Shown here piece by piece: positions 26,609 through 34,522 of a stretch of DNA of 64,000 nucleotides (its first letter is position 1; each line of letters begins with the position of its first letter). The stretch spans positions 1-64,000 of the forward strand of contig CANRWA010000001.1 in the NCBI GenBank assembly GCA_947643415.1, written 5' to 3'. Below the pieces are notes generated by a model, which saw nothing but the letters and a program-made list of their open reading frames with translations, had not been told where the DNA came from and did not search any database. This stretch comes from an uncultured Clostridia bacterium. GTDB taxonomy: Bacteria > Bacillota > Clostridia > Lachnospirales > Lachnospiraceae. Both the position numbers and the translations under genes were made by a program.

Positions 26609-27806
26609 AGATATAATCACTCATAACAGGCTGCATACCATGGGAGAGAATATCATCATATACTTCCTGCACATTCCTTGTATCATCAATTTCAAACTGC
26701 TCATCCCCCAGTTCTTCTCCACTGTGCCCACCTATCCCAACATCTACACCTGCTGAGATTTTCGTTGCCGCAATCTGGATCAGATTATCACGCACACGCT
26801 GGCATTCCCTTGTCGAAATAGTGATGGAGGCGAAGGGAAGGAGGAGACGGTAGGCACAGACTACCTGCAGAAGCTGTGCTTCCTGCACATCCATAGGATT
26901 GATCTGGTCATTATTGATAATGGGGCGCAGACGGGGGCAGGAGAAGGCAATCTCCGCATGAGGATATTTCTTCTGCAGCAGATAAGCATGTGTTCCTGTG
27001 GCAAAGGCATCCCTGCGGAAATCATCCAGTCCCAGCAGGGCACCAAACCCTACTCCTCTCATGCCTCCTCTCAGGGCACGCTCCTGCGCATTGATGCGAT
27101 AAGGGAAAATACGTTTCCTGCCAGCCAGATGAAGTGTCTCATATTTATCTGAGTTATATGTCTCCTGAAATACTGTGACATAATCTGCCCCACACTTATG
27201 CCAGTAATGATAATCTTCCGAATTTGCCGGATATACCTCAAGACCGATAACCCTGAAATACTTCCTGGCGATCTTACATGCCTCTCCAATATATTTAACA
27301 TCGGACATCTTCGGGCTCTCCCCTGTCAGAATCAAGATCTCCTGCAGGCCACTTTTGCTGATCTCTTTCATCTCCCGTTCAATTCCTTCCAGATCGAGTT
27401 TGGCACGGCGGATCTTATTGTGGCAGTTAAACCCACAATAAATACAATAATTGTCACAATAATTGGCTATGTACAAGGGGGTAAACATCATTACCGAATT
27501 GCCAAAATGTTTTCTTGTCTCCTTCTGCGCCATCTGTGCCATCTCTTCCAGAAAAGGCAGTGCTGCCGGAGACAAAAGAGCTCCCAAATCATCTGGTGTC
27601 CGGTTGTCATGATAGATGGCACGCTGCACATCTGCCGTCGTATAGCAGTTATAATCATAACCTTCCATTGCCGCTATGACTTGTCCTGCAATATCAGATT
27701 CCAATACTTCCATCCCTGCCAGATACGTCATATGATCAATGCGGTTCTCCTTCATGTCCTCACGGACGGATTCACTAATGATACTTTCGTTTATTTTCGT
27801 TTCCAC
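26601..27806 (-). CDS. thiH: 2-iminoacetate synthase (radical SAM tyrosine lyase)
   Basis: 401 residues. Radical SAM cluster motif is C-x3-C-x2-C in IANYCDNYCIYCGFNCHNK, preceded by MMFTPLY. Other signs are LILTGESPKMSDVKYIGEAC, CGADYVTVFQETYN and the C-terminal ISTRECQRVRDN. It cleaves tyrosine to dehydroglycine for thiazole ring building with ThiG and ThiS, the anaerobic alternative to ThiO. The GTG start at 27806 follows the thiG stop directly (TAAGTG), so the two are translationally coupled. Confidence 0.94.
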   Translation of the reverse strand: METKINESIISESVREDMKENRIDHMTYLAGMEVLESDIAGQVIAAMEGYDYNCYTTADVQRAIYHDNRTPDDLGALLSPAALPFLEEMAQMAQKETRKHFGNSVMMFTPLYIANYCDNYCIYCGFNCHNKIRRAKLDLEGIEREMKEISKSGLQEILILTGESPKMSDVKYIGEACKIARKYFRVIGLEVYPANSEDYHYWHKCGADYVTVFQETYNSDKYETLHLAGRKRIFPYRINAQERALRGGMRGVGFGALLGLDDFRRDAFATGTHAYLLQKKYPHAEIAFSCPRLRPIINNDQINPMDVQEAQLLQVVCAYRLLLPFASITISTRECQRVRDNLIQIAATKISAGVDVGIGGHSGEELGDEQFEIDDTRNVQEVYDDILSHGMQPVMSDYIYV

Positions 27807-28607
27807 TTACCTGACCTCCCCGTTTTGTGAGGACTGTATAAAGCCAGTCAGCGGAGACGAAGCACTGCCACCACGCTCCAGAACTCTGCCAGTCCCGGCA
27901 AGATATGCCTTTCTTCCTGCTTCGATGGCAAACTTAAATGCCTCTGCCATAGCTGGGATATCCCCTGCTGTGGCAATCCCCGTATTTGCCATAATGGCAG
28001 CCGCCCCCATCTCCATGGCAGCACAGGCTTCCGATGGTTTCCCGATGCCAGCATCTACAATGATGGGAAGATCGATTTCATCAATGAGGATCTGGATAAA
28101 CTCTTTCGTGCAGAGACCTTTATTAGACCCAATGGGAGCGGCCAGCGGCATAATGGAAGCTGCTCCCGCCTCTCTCAGGTCCCTTGCCACATTCAGGTCC
28201 GGATACATATATGGCATAACGATAAATCCTTCCTTTGCCAATATATCAGTAGCTTTGACCGTCTCATAATTGTCTGGCAGAAGATATTTGGTGTCCCGCA
28301 TAATCTCGATTTTCACAAAATCACCACAGCCCACCTCTCTTGACAATCTGGCGATCCGTACCGCCTCTTCCGCGTTTCTCGCCCCAGATGTATTCGGCAG
28401 CAGTGTAACCCCCTCTGGAATATAATCCAATATGTTCGCACGCCCATCCTGATTGGCACGGCGCAGTGCCAGTGTAATAATCTGAGCTCCGGCATTTTCT
28501 ACAGATGCCTTGATCAGATCCAGCGAGTATTTGCCAGAACCTAATATAAACCGGGAGGTAAACTCATAGCCTCCCAATATGAACTTGTCTTCCTTATTTT
28601 TTTCCAT
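27807..28607 (-). CDS. thiG: Thiazole synthase
   Basis: About 266 residues. [84 protein letters not shown] and [20 protein letters not shown] are typical ThiG; the imine-forming lysine is in KIEIM. The ATG at 28607 has AAGGA at the right distance. It forms the thiazole ring from ThiS-thiocarboxylate, dehydroglycine and deoxyxylulose phosphate. Confidence 0.95.
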   Translation of the reverse strand: MEKNKEDKFILGGYEFTSRFILGSGKYSLDLIKASVENAGAQIITLALRRANQDGRANILDYIPEGVTLLPNTSGARNAEEAVRIARLSREVGCGDFVKIEIMRDTKYLLPDNYETVKATDILAKEGFIVMPYMYPDLNVARDLREAGAASIMPLAAPIGSNKGLCTKEFIQILIDEIDLPIIVDAGIGKPSEACAAMEMGAAAIMANTGIATAGDIPAMAEAFKFAIEAGRKAYLAGTGRVLERGGSASSPLTGFIQSSQNGEVR

Positions 28608-28631
28608 TTTCACCATTCCTTTTTATTGTTT

Positions 28632-28668
28632 TAGCTCAACGGCGGGTTCAAATTGGCGCTGTTAAGCT
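28632..28668. repeat. Palindromic intergenic repeat, copy 2
   Basis: TAGCTCAACGGCG, loop GGTTCAAATTGG, then CGCTGTTAAGCT. It is the reverse complement of copy 1 (25939-25976) apart from changes in the second arm, which now pairs imperfectly. It lies between thiS and thiG. Confidence 0.75.
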
Positions 28669-28690
28669 TGTCTAAGAGCTAAATTTCTGC

Positions 28691-28888
28691 TCAGCCCCCA
28701 CCGACAAAACTGACTACCTCAATGCAGTCTCCCTCATGCAGCAGCGTCTCATTATAATCCCTCTTACTGACTATGGCACCATTGATCTCAATGGCAATGC
28801 GGCTCTTGTCAAAGCCCTCTTTCCCAAGCATCTCTGTCACAGAGATTTCATCATAATCCATCTTTTCCTTCCCGTTGATAGTAACCAT
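28691..28888 (-). CDS. thiS: Sulfur carrier protein ThiS
   Basis: 65 residues, ubiquitin-like fold: MVTINGKEKMDYDEISVTEM, IAIEINGAIVSKRDYNETLL, HEGDCIEVVSFVGGG. The C-terminal Gly-Gly carries the thiocarboxylate sulfur. AAAGGAGGG precedes the ATG. It heads thiS-thiG-thiH-thiE. ThiF, the usual adenylating enzyme, is not in the cluster. Confidence 0.93.
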   Translation of the reverse strand: MVTINGKEKMDYDEISVTEMLGKEGFDKSRIAIEINGAIVSKRDYNETLLHEGDCIEVVSFVGGG

Positions 28889-28992
28889 GGGGTCCCTCCT
28901 TTCTAGTAAAGGGCTGGCTGAAAACCGCAGCCCTCTAAGAACGGCCGTTGGCCGTTCTCGCTCTGCGCAAAGCGAATTTACCTAATTAAAAA

Positions 28993-29046
28993 GGACACCT
29001 CAAGAAGATTCACACCCGTGGTGGTGTGCCCCTTCTTGAGGTGTCC
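28993..29046 (-). terminator. Long-stem rho-independent terminator
   Basis: A 15-bp stem (GGACACCTCAAGAAG / CTTCTTGAGGTGTCC) with an inner CACACC/GGTGTG hairpin is followed on the minus strand by TTTTT. It ends the transcript of the 29.1-29.9 kb gene ahead of thiS. Between it and thiS are two more small hairpins (for example GAACGGCC/GGCCGTTC at about 28939-28957), which look like a structured leader but do not show TPP riboswitch motifs. Confidence 0.8.
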
Positions 29047-29118
29047 CTCAATCTGCTGATAATAGTATCACGCTGTCCTATCACTGTCAAGTACATAATT
29101 CATAATTTAATGAATTTT

Positions 29119-29856
29119 TTAATGCCAACAATTTTTTTTAATTGTATCAAAGAAATCCAACAGTCTCTTACAGGCGTCATATTGCTTGTCAATACCACCC
29201 TCCAAATAATCTCTCATTATTTTTTCAATTATATTCGACCAGTTAAATTTCCTATCAATAAAAACATCTCCACCCATCAAACCGTCACAGTACCCATTAT
29301 GGCTTGCATTCATCGCATACACTTCTAGTTGTTGATAAGAGCCAAACGAACCGCCATCTAATAGTTCCATTTTATCCGCATAACTGAGTAAAGCAAACAT
29401 CTCTAACTGAGTTGCTTTCTGTGGGTTTACTTTACTGATATCAACATGGTAAATTTCCTCTGTTCCACTAAGATTAGATATGACCTGCACAATGGGAGCA
29501 TCAGAACCAGGGTGATGTAAAAGCACTGCACGCATACCATAAATCACATGCTTTCCCTCTTCTGGAATCATTGCGATTCCTAAGAATTCCCCGTCCTCTT
29601 CATATTCTGACCGGGATACAGCTCCTGTGCCATCTTCTGATTCATTGGTCTTTGAGAGACTAATACATCTTATTCTCTGTTCCATCCAGGCAGAATAAGG
29701 TTTTTTATCATTTAACCCTTCTCCTATATCTAATGATTGAGATAGCTTGTCTGATTCTGAACCCTCCCGTAATCTGTATTCTCCCCTGTTTTTTCCCATC
29801 CGTTTTCCCTGACTCGGTCTCATACAAACAAAACTTACACTACTGCTTATCTGCAT
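29119..29856 (-). CDS. Hypothetical protein
   Basis: About 245 residues from the ATG at 29856 (GGAGGAAAT directly upstream); a frame from 29901 has no ribosome site. No family recognised with confidence, though the layout (an N-terminus of low complexity, then MEQRIRCISLSKTNE, LEMFALLSYADKMELLDGG, NWSNIIEKIMRDYLEGG) recalls uncharacterised Lachnospiraceae-specific DUF proteins. No signal peptide or membrane helix. Predicted soluble. It has its own terminator, so it appears to be a single-gene unit. Confidence 0.6.
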   Translation of the reverse strand: MQISSSVSFVCMRPSQGKRMGKNRGEYRLREGSESDKLSQSLDIGEGLNDKKPYSAWMEQRIRCISLSKTNESEDGTGAVSRSEYEEDGEFLGIAMIPEEGKHVIYGMRAVLLHHPGSDAPIVQVISNLSGTEEIYHVDISKVNPQKATQLEMFALLSYADKMELLDGGSFGSYQQLEVYAMNASHNGYCDGLMGGDVFIDRKFNWSNIIEKIMRDYLEGGIDKQYDACKRLLDFFDTIKKNCWH

Positions 29857-30020
29857 ATTTCCTCCTATCTGCAGTCCTTCTGGCAATCGGGACTGCACCA
29901 CACTCCCAGTTCAATGGCACCTGCATGAATCCGCCATTGAATGAAAAAGATCCAAGTGGTATAGTTTCTTAAATATTGTATCGGATAACTATGACCATAT
30001 ATTTATAGCTAATGGGGATT

Positions 30021-31130
30021 TCACCCCGCCTGTCCGGTGCCCATCATCTTTCCAAGCTGCTCTACGATTCCTGCATTTCCATTCACAGAGATCTCACCTA
30101 CCTTTTCGCAGATCCTCTCCAGGTACTCCAGCTCCTTTAGTTTATAAAGTGTCTTATTTTCATCCATCAGCTTCGCTGTATTCAGCAGGGATCTTGTGGA
30201 AGCCACCTCTTCCCTCCGGGATATCACATTGGCCTGGGCAGTCTTCTCTGCCACAAGGACAGAGTTCATAATGGCACGGATCTCACCTGGCAGAATGATA
30301 TCTTTGATCCCGGCAGTCAGGAAGTCCACGCAGAACATCTTCTCCCGCACCTTCAGCACCTTATACAGTTCACCTGATATCCGTTCCTTTGCCTCCAGTA
30401 TCTCATCCAGCTTATAGTTTCCCACGATCTCCCGGATGGCAAGCTGCACTGCCACATATAGCTGTCCCTGCAGGTCTGCGATGGTGGAAGCATACTCCAC
30501 GGCATCGTGAATCTTATAGATACAGGCTACATTCATCCGGATCCCGATCTTATCCTTTGTAAGGATCTCCTGTCCCACAATATCCAGTTCTTTCTGCTTC
30601 ATATCAAATACCCGGCAGGATATGTTGTGATGGTAGGTCCAGAAACGGTATACCCCTTTGGAAAGCGGTTTCTGCATTACATTATCAAAATATACCAGCC
30701 CGGTCTCCCCTTCTCCCACCAGCATTTCCTTATAATATTTCCCCGGTATCAGAGAAAGCATCTGCTTTGACACACCGGCTCCCATCACGGTCTCTTCCAT
30801 AGATACCAGCCGAATCTCATATTTGTCAAATACATTCCAGAACGTGTACTCCTTTCGGTTTGCAAAAGAAGTCAGTTTTCCGTTGACATAGATAAAACCG
30901 ATAGAACCATCCGGAATTTCCATATGTACAGTGGAGTCAAGAAATGCGGCATCTTTGGCAAGTACCTGGTATGGTGTCTCCAGATAATCCATCTCCCCTG
31001 TCATCTCTTCTACCACCACATCATATCCCTGTATCTTTGAAAAATGATAGGTTCCAGATGTAATCATTTTTTCAAAGATACCATTTTTTACTACAAATCC
31101 TGCTTCACTGTCAGATATTATATATTTCAC
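30021..31130 (-). CDS. SPFH/Band-7 (slipin-like) protein of an RtcB system
   Basis: 369 residues from a GTG at 31130, chosen because AAGGAGG lies 8 nt before it; the ATG at 31154 is inside the leader. Residues 1-110 and about 115-170 look like two related beta modules (SDSEAGFVVKNGIFEKMITS and VGEGETGLVYFDNVMQKPLS). The Band-7 core follows (ILTKDKIGIRMNVACIYKIH, LQGQLYVAVQLAIREIVGNY, LDEILEAKERISGELYKVL, GIKDIILPGEIRAIMNSVLV), then a coiled-coil region (AEKTAQANVISRREEVASTR). No membrane anchor is seen. Such proteins oligomerise; in RNA-repair systems they are proposed scaffolds for a tRNA-like RNA. rtcB and that RNA lie immediately upstream on the same strand. Confidence 0.85.
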   Translation of the reverse strand: MKYIISDSEAGFVVKNGIFEKMITSGTYHFSKIQGYDVVVEEMTGEMDYLETPYQVLAKDAAFLDSTVHMEIPDGSIGFIYVNGKLTSFANRKEYTFWNVFDKYEIRLVSMEETVMGAGVSKQMLSLIPGKYYKEMLVGEGETGLVYFDNVMQKPLSKGVYRFWTYHHNISCRVFDMKQKELDIVGQEILTKDKIGIRMNVACIYKIHDAVEYASTIADLQGQLYVAVQLAIREIVGNYKLDEILEAKERISGELYKVLKVREKMFCVDFLTAGIKDIILPGEIRAIMNSVLVAEKTAQANVISRREEVASTRSLLNTAKLMDENKTLYKLKELEYLERICEKVGEISVNGNAGIVEQLGKMMGTGQAG

Positions 31131-31169
31131 ACTCAATTCCTCCTTATAAATCATTTTTTAGAACCATGC

Positions 31170-31348
31170 TTCTATCCCTTTCTCATTCACGGGATGCGGA
31201 AAACTGGTTTAGCGGGATAGAACGCCCAATCCCCGCAGGCAAAGTGCGAATGGGCAAGCTTACCTGCGCCATCCAGGCGTGCCTGCGAAGACCAAAGCGG
31301 AAAGGAAGGACAGTCTGACAGGGGGTACAGTGGTGTCGGTCTGACCCC
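31170..31348 (-). other. Structured leader between the tRNA-like RNA and the SPFH gene
   Basis: No reading frame is supported between 31131 and 31476. Three stem-loops are visible: a 9-bp perfect stem TTCTATCCC/GGGATAGAA (31170-31178 with 31214-31222), GCCCA/TGGGC with inner CGCA/TGCG (31224-31255), and GGGGT/ACCCC (31321-31348). The interval may be a 5' leader of the SPFH mRNA or a 3' part of the adjoining RNA. Confidence 0.5.
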
Positions 31349-31476
31349 GCCATAATACCAGATAACTTCTTTCTCTGCTGACTGCTGTTCCTCTTTTCCT
31401 CCTGCGGTATCCCCAGCTCTCAGGCATCCAGTGAAGCTGCACTCTCACCCTGGTCTTTCTTTTGGATAAAAGCATG

Positions 31477-31725
31477 GTCTGGATGTGTGGATTCGAACCA
31501 CAGACTTTACATGTCTTGCCGTTTCTCGATAATAAGTCGAGTTTGCCCGGAAAACCGGGCAGTCATTATTGTGTACTCTACCCACTGAGTTACCATAATA
31601 TTCCATGATATCACGGAATCCATGGGAGGGAGTCGAACCCTCGACAACACAAGCCATTCTTAACCCCATGTCAGCTCAACGCTGCGCCAAGGTTAGTTGG
31701 TTGAAATATTTATGATATACCAGAC
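31477..31725 (-). ncRNA. tRNA-like RNA with two T-arms, associated with rtcB and SPFH gene
   Basis: Read on the minus strand, in order: GTCTGG (31725-31720); a D-arm-like GCGCAGC region; a T-arm GAGGG-TTCGACT-CCCTC (31642-31626); CCATGG; a 20-nt near-perfect hairpin (31619-31600); TTATGG (31598-31593); a D-arm with CTCAGTGGGTAGAG; a hairpin GCCCGG-TTTT-CCGGGC (31560-31545); an anticodon-type arm CTCGA-CTTATTA-TCGAG (31541-31525, anticodon position UAU); a T-arm TGTGG-TTCGAAT-CCACA (31502-31486); CCAGAC (31482-31477). Neither half has a normal acceptor stem of its own: CCATGG pairs with TTATGG across the central hairpin, and GTCTGG pairs with CCAGAC at the outside. It lies between rtcB and the SPFH gene in the same direction. 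Folding was done by hand. Confidence 0.75.
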
Positions 31726-31795
31726 AGCACGCTGCCGGCACCGCCGGGCAGGAAGTAACTTCCCATACCCTTGCGCAATAAATTATTTCCATATG

Positions 31796-33028
31796 TTAGC
31801 CTTTTACGACACCAACCGTTTTCAATTTACGTATAGGTGTCACCATATCCATCTGCTGTGCCATAACCTCATCAATATCCTTATAAGCAAAGCGGCACTC
31901 TTCTGCTACATCATTTTTCTTTCGTTTTCCAAGGATAACCCCTTGTTCCTTCAGGTCCACCATAACTTTCTCAATCGTAAATGCCTGCATGGCACCAGAA
32001 CGGGAATAATTTCTTCCTGCTCCATGGGATGAGGTACAAAAAGACTCTTTGTTCCCCTTTCCCTCTACGACATAACTGTAAGAGCCCATGGCACCTGGTA
32101 TCACGGCAAGTTCTCCCTTCCGCACTCTGGTAGCTCCCTTGCGGTGTACCCATACATTGGCATCATAATGATTTTCCAGTGCCGCATAATTGTGATGACA
32201 GTTGATCTCTTCCCCAAACTCCACTGTCTTCCCTGTATGTTTCCTGATCAGTTCTTCTACAATAGAACAGGTTTTATCCAGCATACGGGCACGGTTTTCA
32301 AATGCATAATCCATGGCAAGATTCATCCAGTGTATATACTGCTGGCCCTCTTCGGAATGGACAGGAAGAAATGACAAACGGTATTCATCTTTTACCTCAC
32401 TGTACCACATCAGATTCAGTTCCCTTGCTTTTGTATGAAAATAATCACAGATCGCTTTCCCCAGATGACGGCTGCCCGAATGTATCATAATACAGAGATA
32501 CCCTTCCTGGTCCTCCTGAAGTTCAATAAAATGGTTGCCGCCTCCCAGGCTTCCCACCTGAAAATATCCATCATCAATCAAGGGCAGCAGCTCTGCATTC
32601 TTTTCATATTTCTCCATTTCCTGCTTCGCCTGGTCAAGCACCAAAGACTCCTGCGGCTCTTTATATCTCTCTGCATTTAATGGAACCGCTCTCATAATAC
32701 TGCCGATCATCGCCTGAATCATGTTGCCATTTCCTGTCTGGATCTCCCGTATATCATCCATGCGGATATTGGTTGGGATAAAATCCATGCCACAGCCGAT
32801 ATCAACCCCTACAGCATTTGGAATAACCACATCCTTTGCTGCAATCACCCCGCCGATGGGCATCCCCTTTCCTGCATGGGTATCTGGCATAAGACAAACC
32901 CATTTATGTATAAAGGGAAGCTGTGCCAGATGATATGCCTGATCCAGACAATTTTCCTCCAGCTTCGTTTTATCCTCTAACCATACTTTAACTGGAAATC
33001 TTGTGTTTTCATCATATAATACAAACAT
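31796..33028 (-). CDS. rtcB: RtcB-type RNA ligase
   Basis: 410 residues. RtcB joins 2',3'-cyclic phosphate or 3'-phosphate RNA ends to 5'-OH ends using GTP and manganese. Motifs: LMPDTHAGKGMPIGGVIA, NAVGVDIGCGM (metal Cys), SLGGGNHFIELQ, MIHSGSRHLGK, NCHHNYA, VHRKGATRVRKGELAVIPGA, MGSYSYVVEGKGN and SHGAGRNYSR with the guanylylated His. GAGGAGG precedes the ATG. No archease or RtcA gene is nearby; the partners here are the tRNA-like RNA and the SPFH gene downstream. A TATAAT sits about 100 nt upstream of the start (near 33110) as a possible -10. Confidence 0.95.
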   Translation of the reverse strand: MFVLYDENTRFPVKVWLEDKTKLEENCLDQAYHLAQLPFIHKWVCLMPDTHAGKGMPIGGVIAAKDVVIPNAVGVDIGCGMDFIPTNIRMDDIREIQTGNGNMIQAMIGSIMRAVPLNAERYKEPQESLVLDQAKQEMEKYEKNAELLPLIDDGYFQVGSLGGGNHFIELQEDQEGYLCIMIHSGSRHLGKAICDYFHTKARELNLMWYSEVKDEYRLSFLPVHSEEGQQYIHWMNLAMDYAFENRARMLDKTCSIVEELIRKHTGKTVEFGEEINCHHNYAALENHYDANVWVHRKGATRVRKGELAVIPGAMGSYSYVVEGKGNKESFCTSSHGAGRNYSRSGAMQAFTIEKVMVDLKEQGVILGKRKKNDVAEECRFAYKDIDEVMAQQMDMVTPIRKLKTVGVVKG

Positions 33029-33183
33029 ATGTCCGCCTCCTCTTTTCCTTATCTTTAAACCAGCGTTTCAAACTGCTATCTGCCGTTCCACTTGATGTTA
33101 CGCTTATTATATACAACATTTACCAGTTTATCATTTCAAAAAAGTTGCGAGGGAATTAATCTTACTTTCTATTCTCTCCCATT

Positions 33184-33204
33184 TGTGTTACAATGTGTTA
33201 TATT
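33184..33204 (+). promoter_or_regulatory. Direct repeat overlapping a -10-like element upstream of the WYL genes
   Basis: TGTGTTA occurs at 33184-33190 and again at 33194-33200, ten bases apart, one helical turn. The second copy runs into TATATT (33199-33204), a possible -10 for the WYL gene starting at 33251. The -35 is poor, as is common where an activator works. A binding site for one of the WYL proteins is plausible but unproven. Confidence 0.35.
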
Positions 33205-33250
33205 TTATTTTGAATGAAAGAATATGGTTGGCAGAAAAAAGGAGATTACT

Positions 33251-34522
33251 ATGTCTGATTTTCAGGAGTTGATAAAGAGTTTCCCCAAGACACGGGAATA
33301 TGTCCGGGATTTTTTCGTCTATGGATTCAAGACCCGGAATGATTTTAACGAGAAAAGCCCACGGACCTATGACAATGAACGCCGGAGGCTGGAATGCTGG
33401 CTGAGTCCTTTTGTGAGAAAGGATTATGCCTCAAACGGTTCCAATATTTCCCTCGCCATAGACAGCAATCTACTTGATACCAACCCGTTGTTTCAGGTAT
33501 GGAAGACGAAGAGCTTTACCGATAACGATATCGTCCTGCATTTTCTGATACTGGATCTTCTTCAGGGCGGGGAAGCCATGACGGCAGATGAGATCACAGA
33601 TGCCCTGATCACCGAATATGATGTGCTGTTTGATATCCAGGCAGTGCGGCGCAAATGCAATGCCTATGTGAAGGAAGGGCTGCTGAAAAAGGCGAAGTCC
33701 GGAAAGACTGTTACCTTTTCTCTGGACAGCAGCATTGCCCTCTGGATCAATGCAAATAACAATATATTAGATGCCCTGGACTTCTATCAGATGGCGGGTA
33801 ATTTTGGAATTATCGGAAACGTTCTGTCAGAGCAGTTTGATCATCACAACCAGAGCTTTCGCGTAAAACACAGTTTTTTCGTTCACTCATTGGAAGATGA
33901 GGTACTTTTGGATCTTGTGGACGCAATGAATAAAAAAGAATCCATACAGTTGGAGATCCAGAGCCCAAAACAGAAAGGATCTTCTGGTAAAATAAAAAAT
34001 ACAGCGGTCTGTGTCCCATTACAGATCTTTATCAGTACCAGAACTGGACGGCGTTTTCTGTGTGGATACGTGGCACGGAACAAGCGCTTTACTTGTTTCC
34101 GGCTGGATGCAATAAAGAAAGCCACGGCGATAGGACAGGCAGACCGATATGATGAATTATCCGATAAACTCAATCGGAACCGGCAGCATCTATGGGGTGT
34201 ATCCTTTCAAGGAGAGACAAAGCGTCATCTGGACCGGCTGACGATGACCATACAGATTCTGGAACCCAGCGAAACCTACATACTGAACCGTCTGAAAAAT
34301 GAAGGAAGAGGTGGTACTGTCACGAAAATAGCAAGAAACACCTATCAGTACGAGGTTGAAGTATTTGACTGCAATGAAATGCTCCCCTGGATCCGTACCT
34401 TTATTGGCAGGATCTTATCTTTGGAATGCACTGCCAAATCGGTGGAAAGACGGTTTTACCAGGACCTGAATACAATGTACCATTTATATCGGGAAGGAGA
34501 GACAGATGGAACTATTTTCTGA
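33251..34522 (+). CDS. WYL-domain transcriptional regulator 1
   Basis: 423 residues from the ATG at 33251 (AAGGAG 8 nt upstream). N-terminal part with FQELIKSFPKTREYVRDFFV and RRRLECWLSPFVRKD, a winged-helix segment (FLILDLLQGGEAMTADEITD, AVRRKCNAYVKEGLLKKAKS), and a C-terminal WYL-like domain (VCVPLQIFISTRTGRRFLCG, YVARNKRFTCFRLDAIKKAT). WYL domains often sense nucleic-acid or nucleotide ligands. It is divergent from rtcB and overlaps the next WYL gene by 17 nt. Confidence 0.82.
   Translation: MSDFQELIKSFPKTREYVRDFFVYGFKTRNDFNEKSPRTYDNERRRLECWLSPFVRKDYASNGSNISLAIDSNLLDTNPLFQVWKTKSFTDNDIVLHFLILDLLQGGEAMTADEITDALITEYDVLFDIQAVRRKCNAYVKEGLLKKAKSGKTVTFSLDSSIALWINANNNILDALDFYQMAGNFGIIGNVLSEQFDHHNQSFRVKHSFFVHSLEDEVLLDLVDAMNKKESIQLEIQSPKQKGSSGKIKNTAVCVPLQIFISTRTGRRFLCGYVARNKRFTCFRLDAIKKATAIGQADRYDELSDKLNRNRQHLWGVSFQGETKRHLDRLTMTIQILEPSETYILNRLKNEGRGGTVTKIARNTYQYEVEVFDCNEMLPWIRTFIGRILSLECTAKSVERRFYQDLNTMYHLYREGETDGTIF

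Noticed and set aside
28889-29050. TPP riboswitch ahead of thiS
   Set aside because: The CTGAGA and ACCTGATCTGGATAATGCCAG-type core was not found; the large stem is a terminator with a T-tract.
31445-31669. A 74-residue minus-strand protein
   Set aside because: It lies across the tRNA-like structural elements, has no ribosome site and no family likeness.
31480-31690. Two ordinary tRNA genes
   Set aside because: The T-arms look normal, but neither half has a matching acceptor stem, the first lacks a convincing anticodon arm and the second has an extra hairpin before it.
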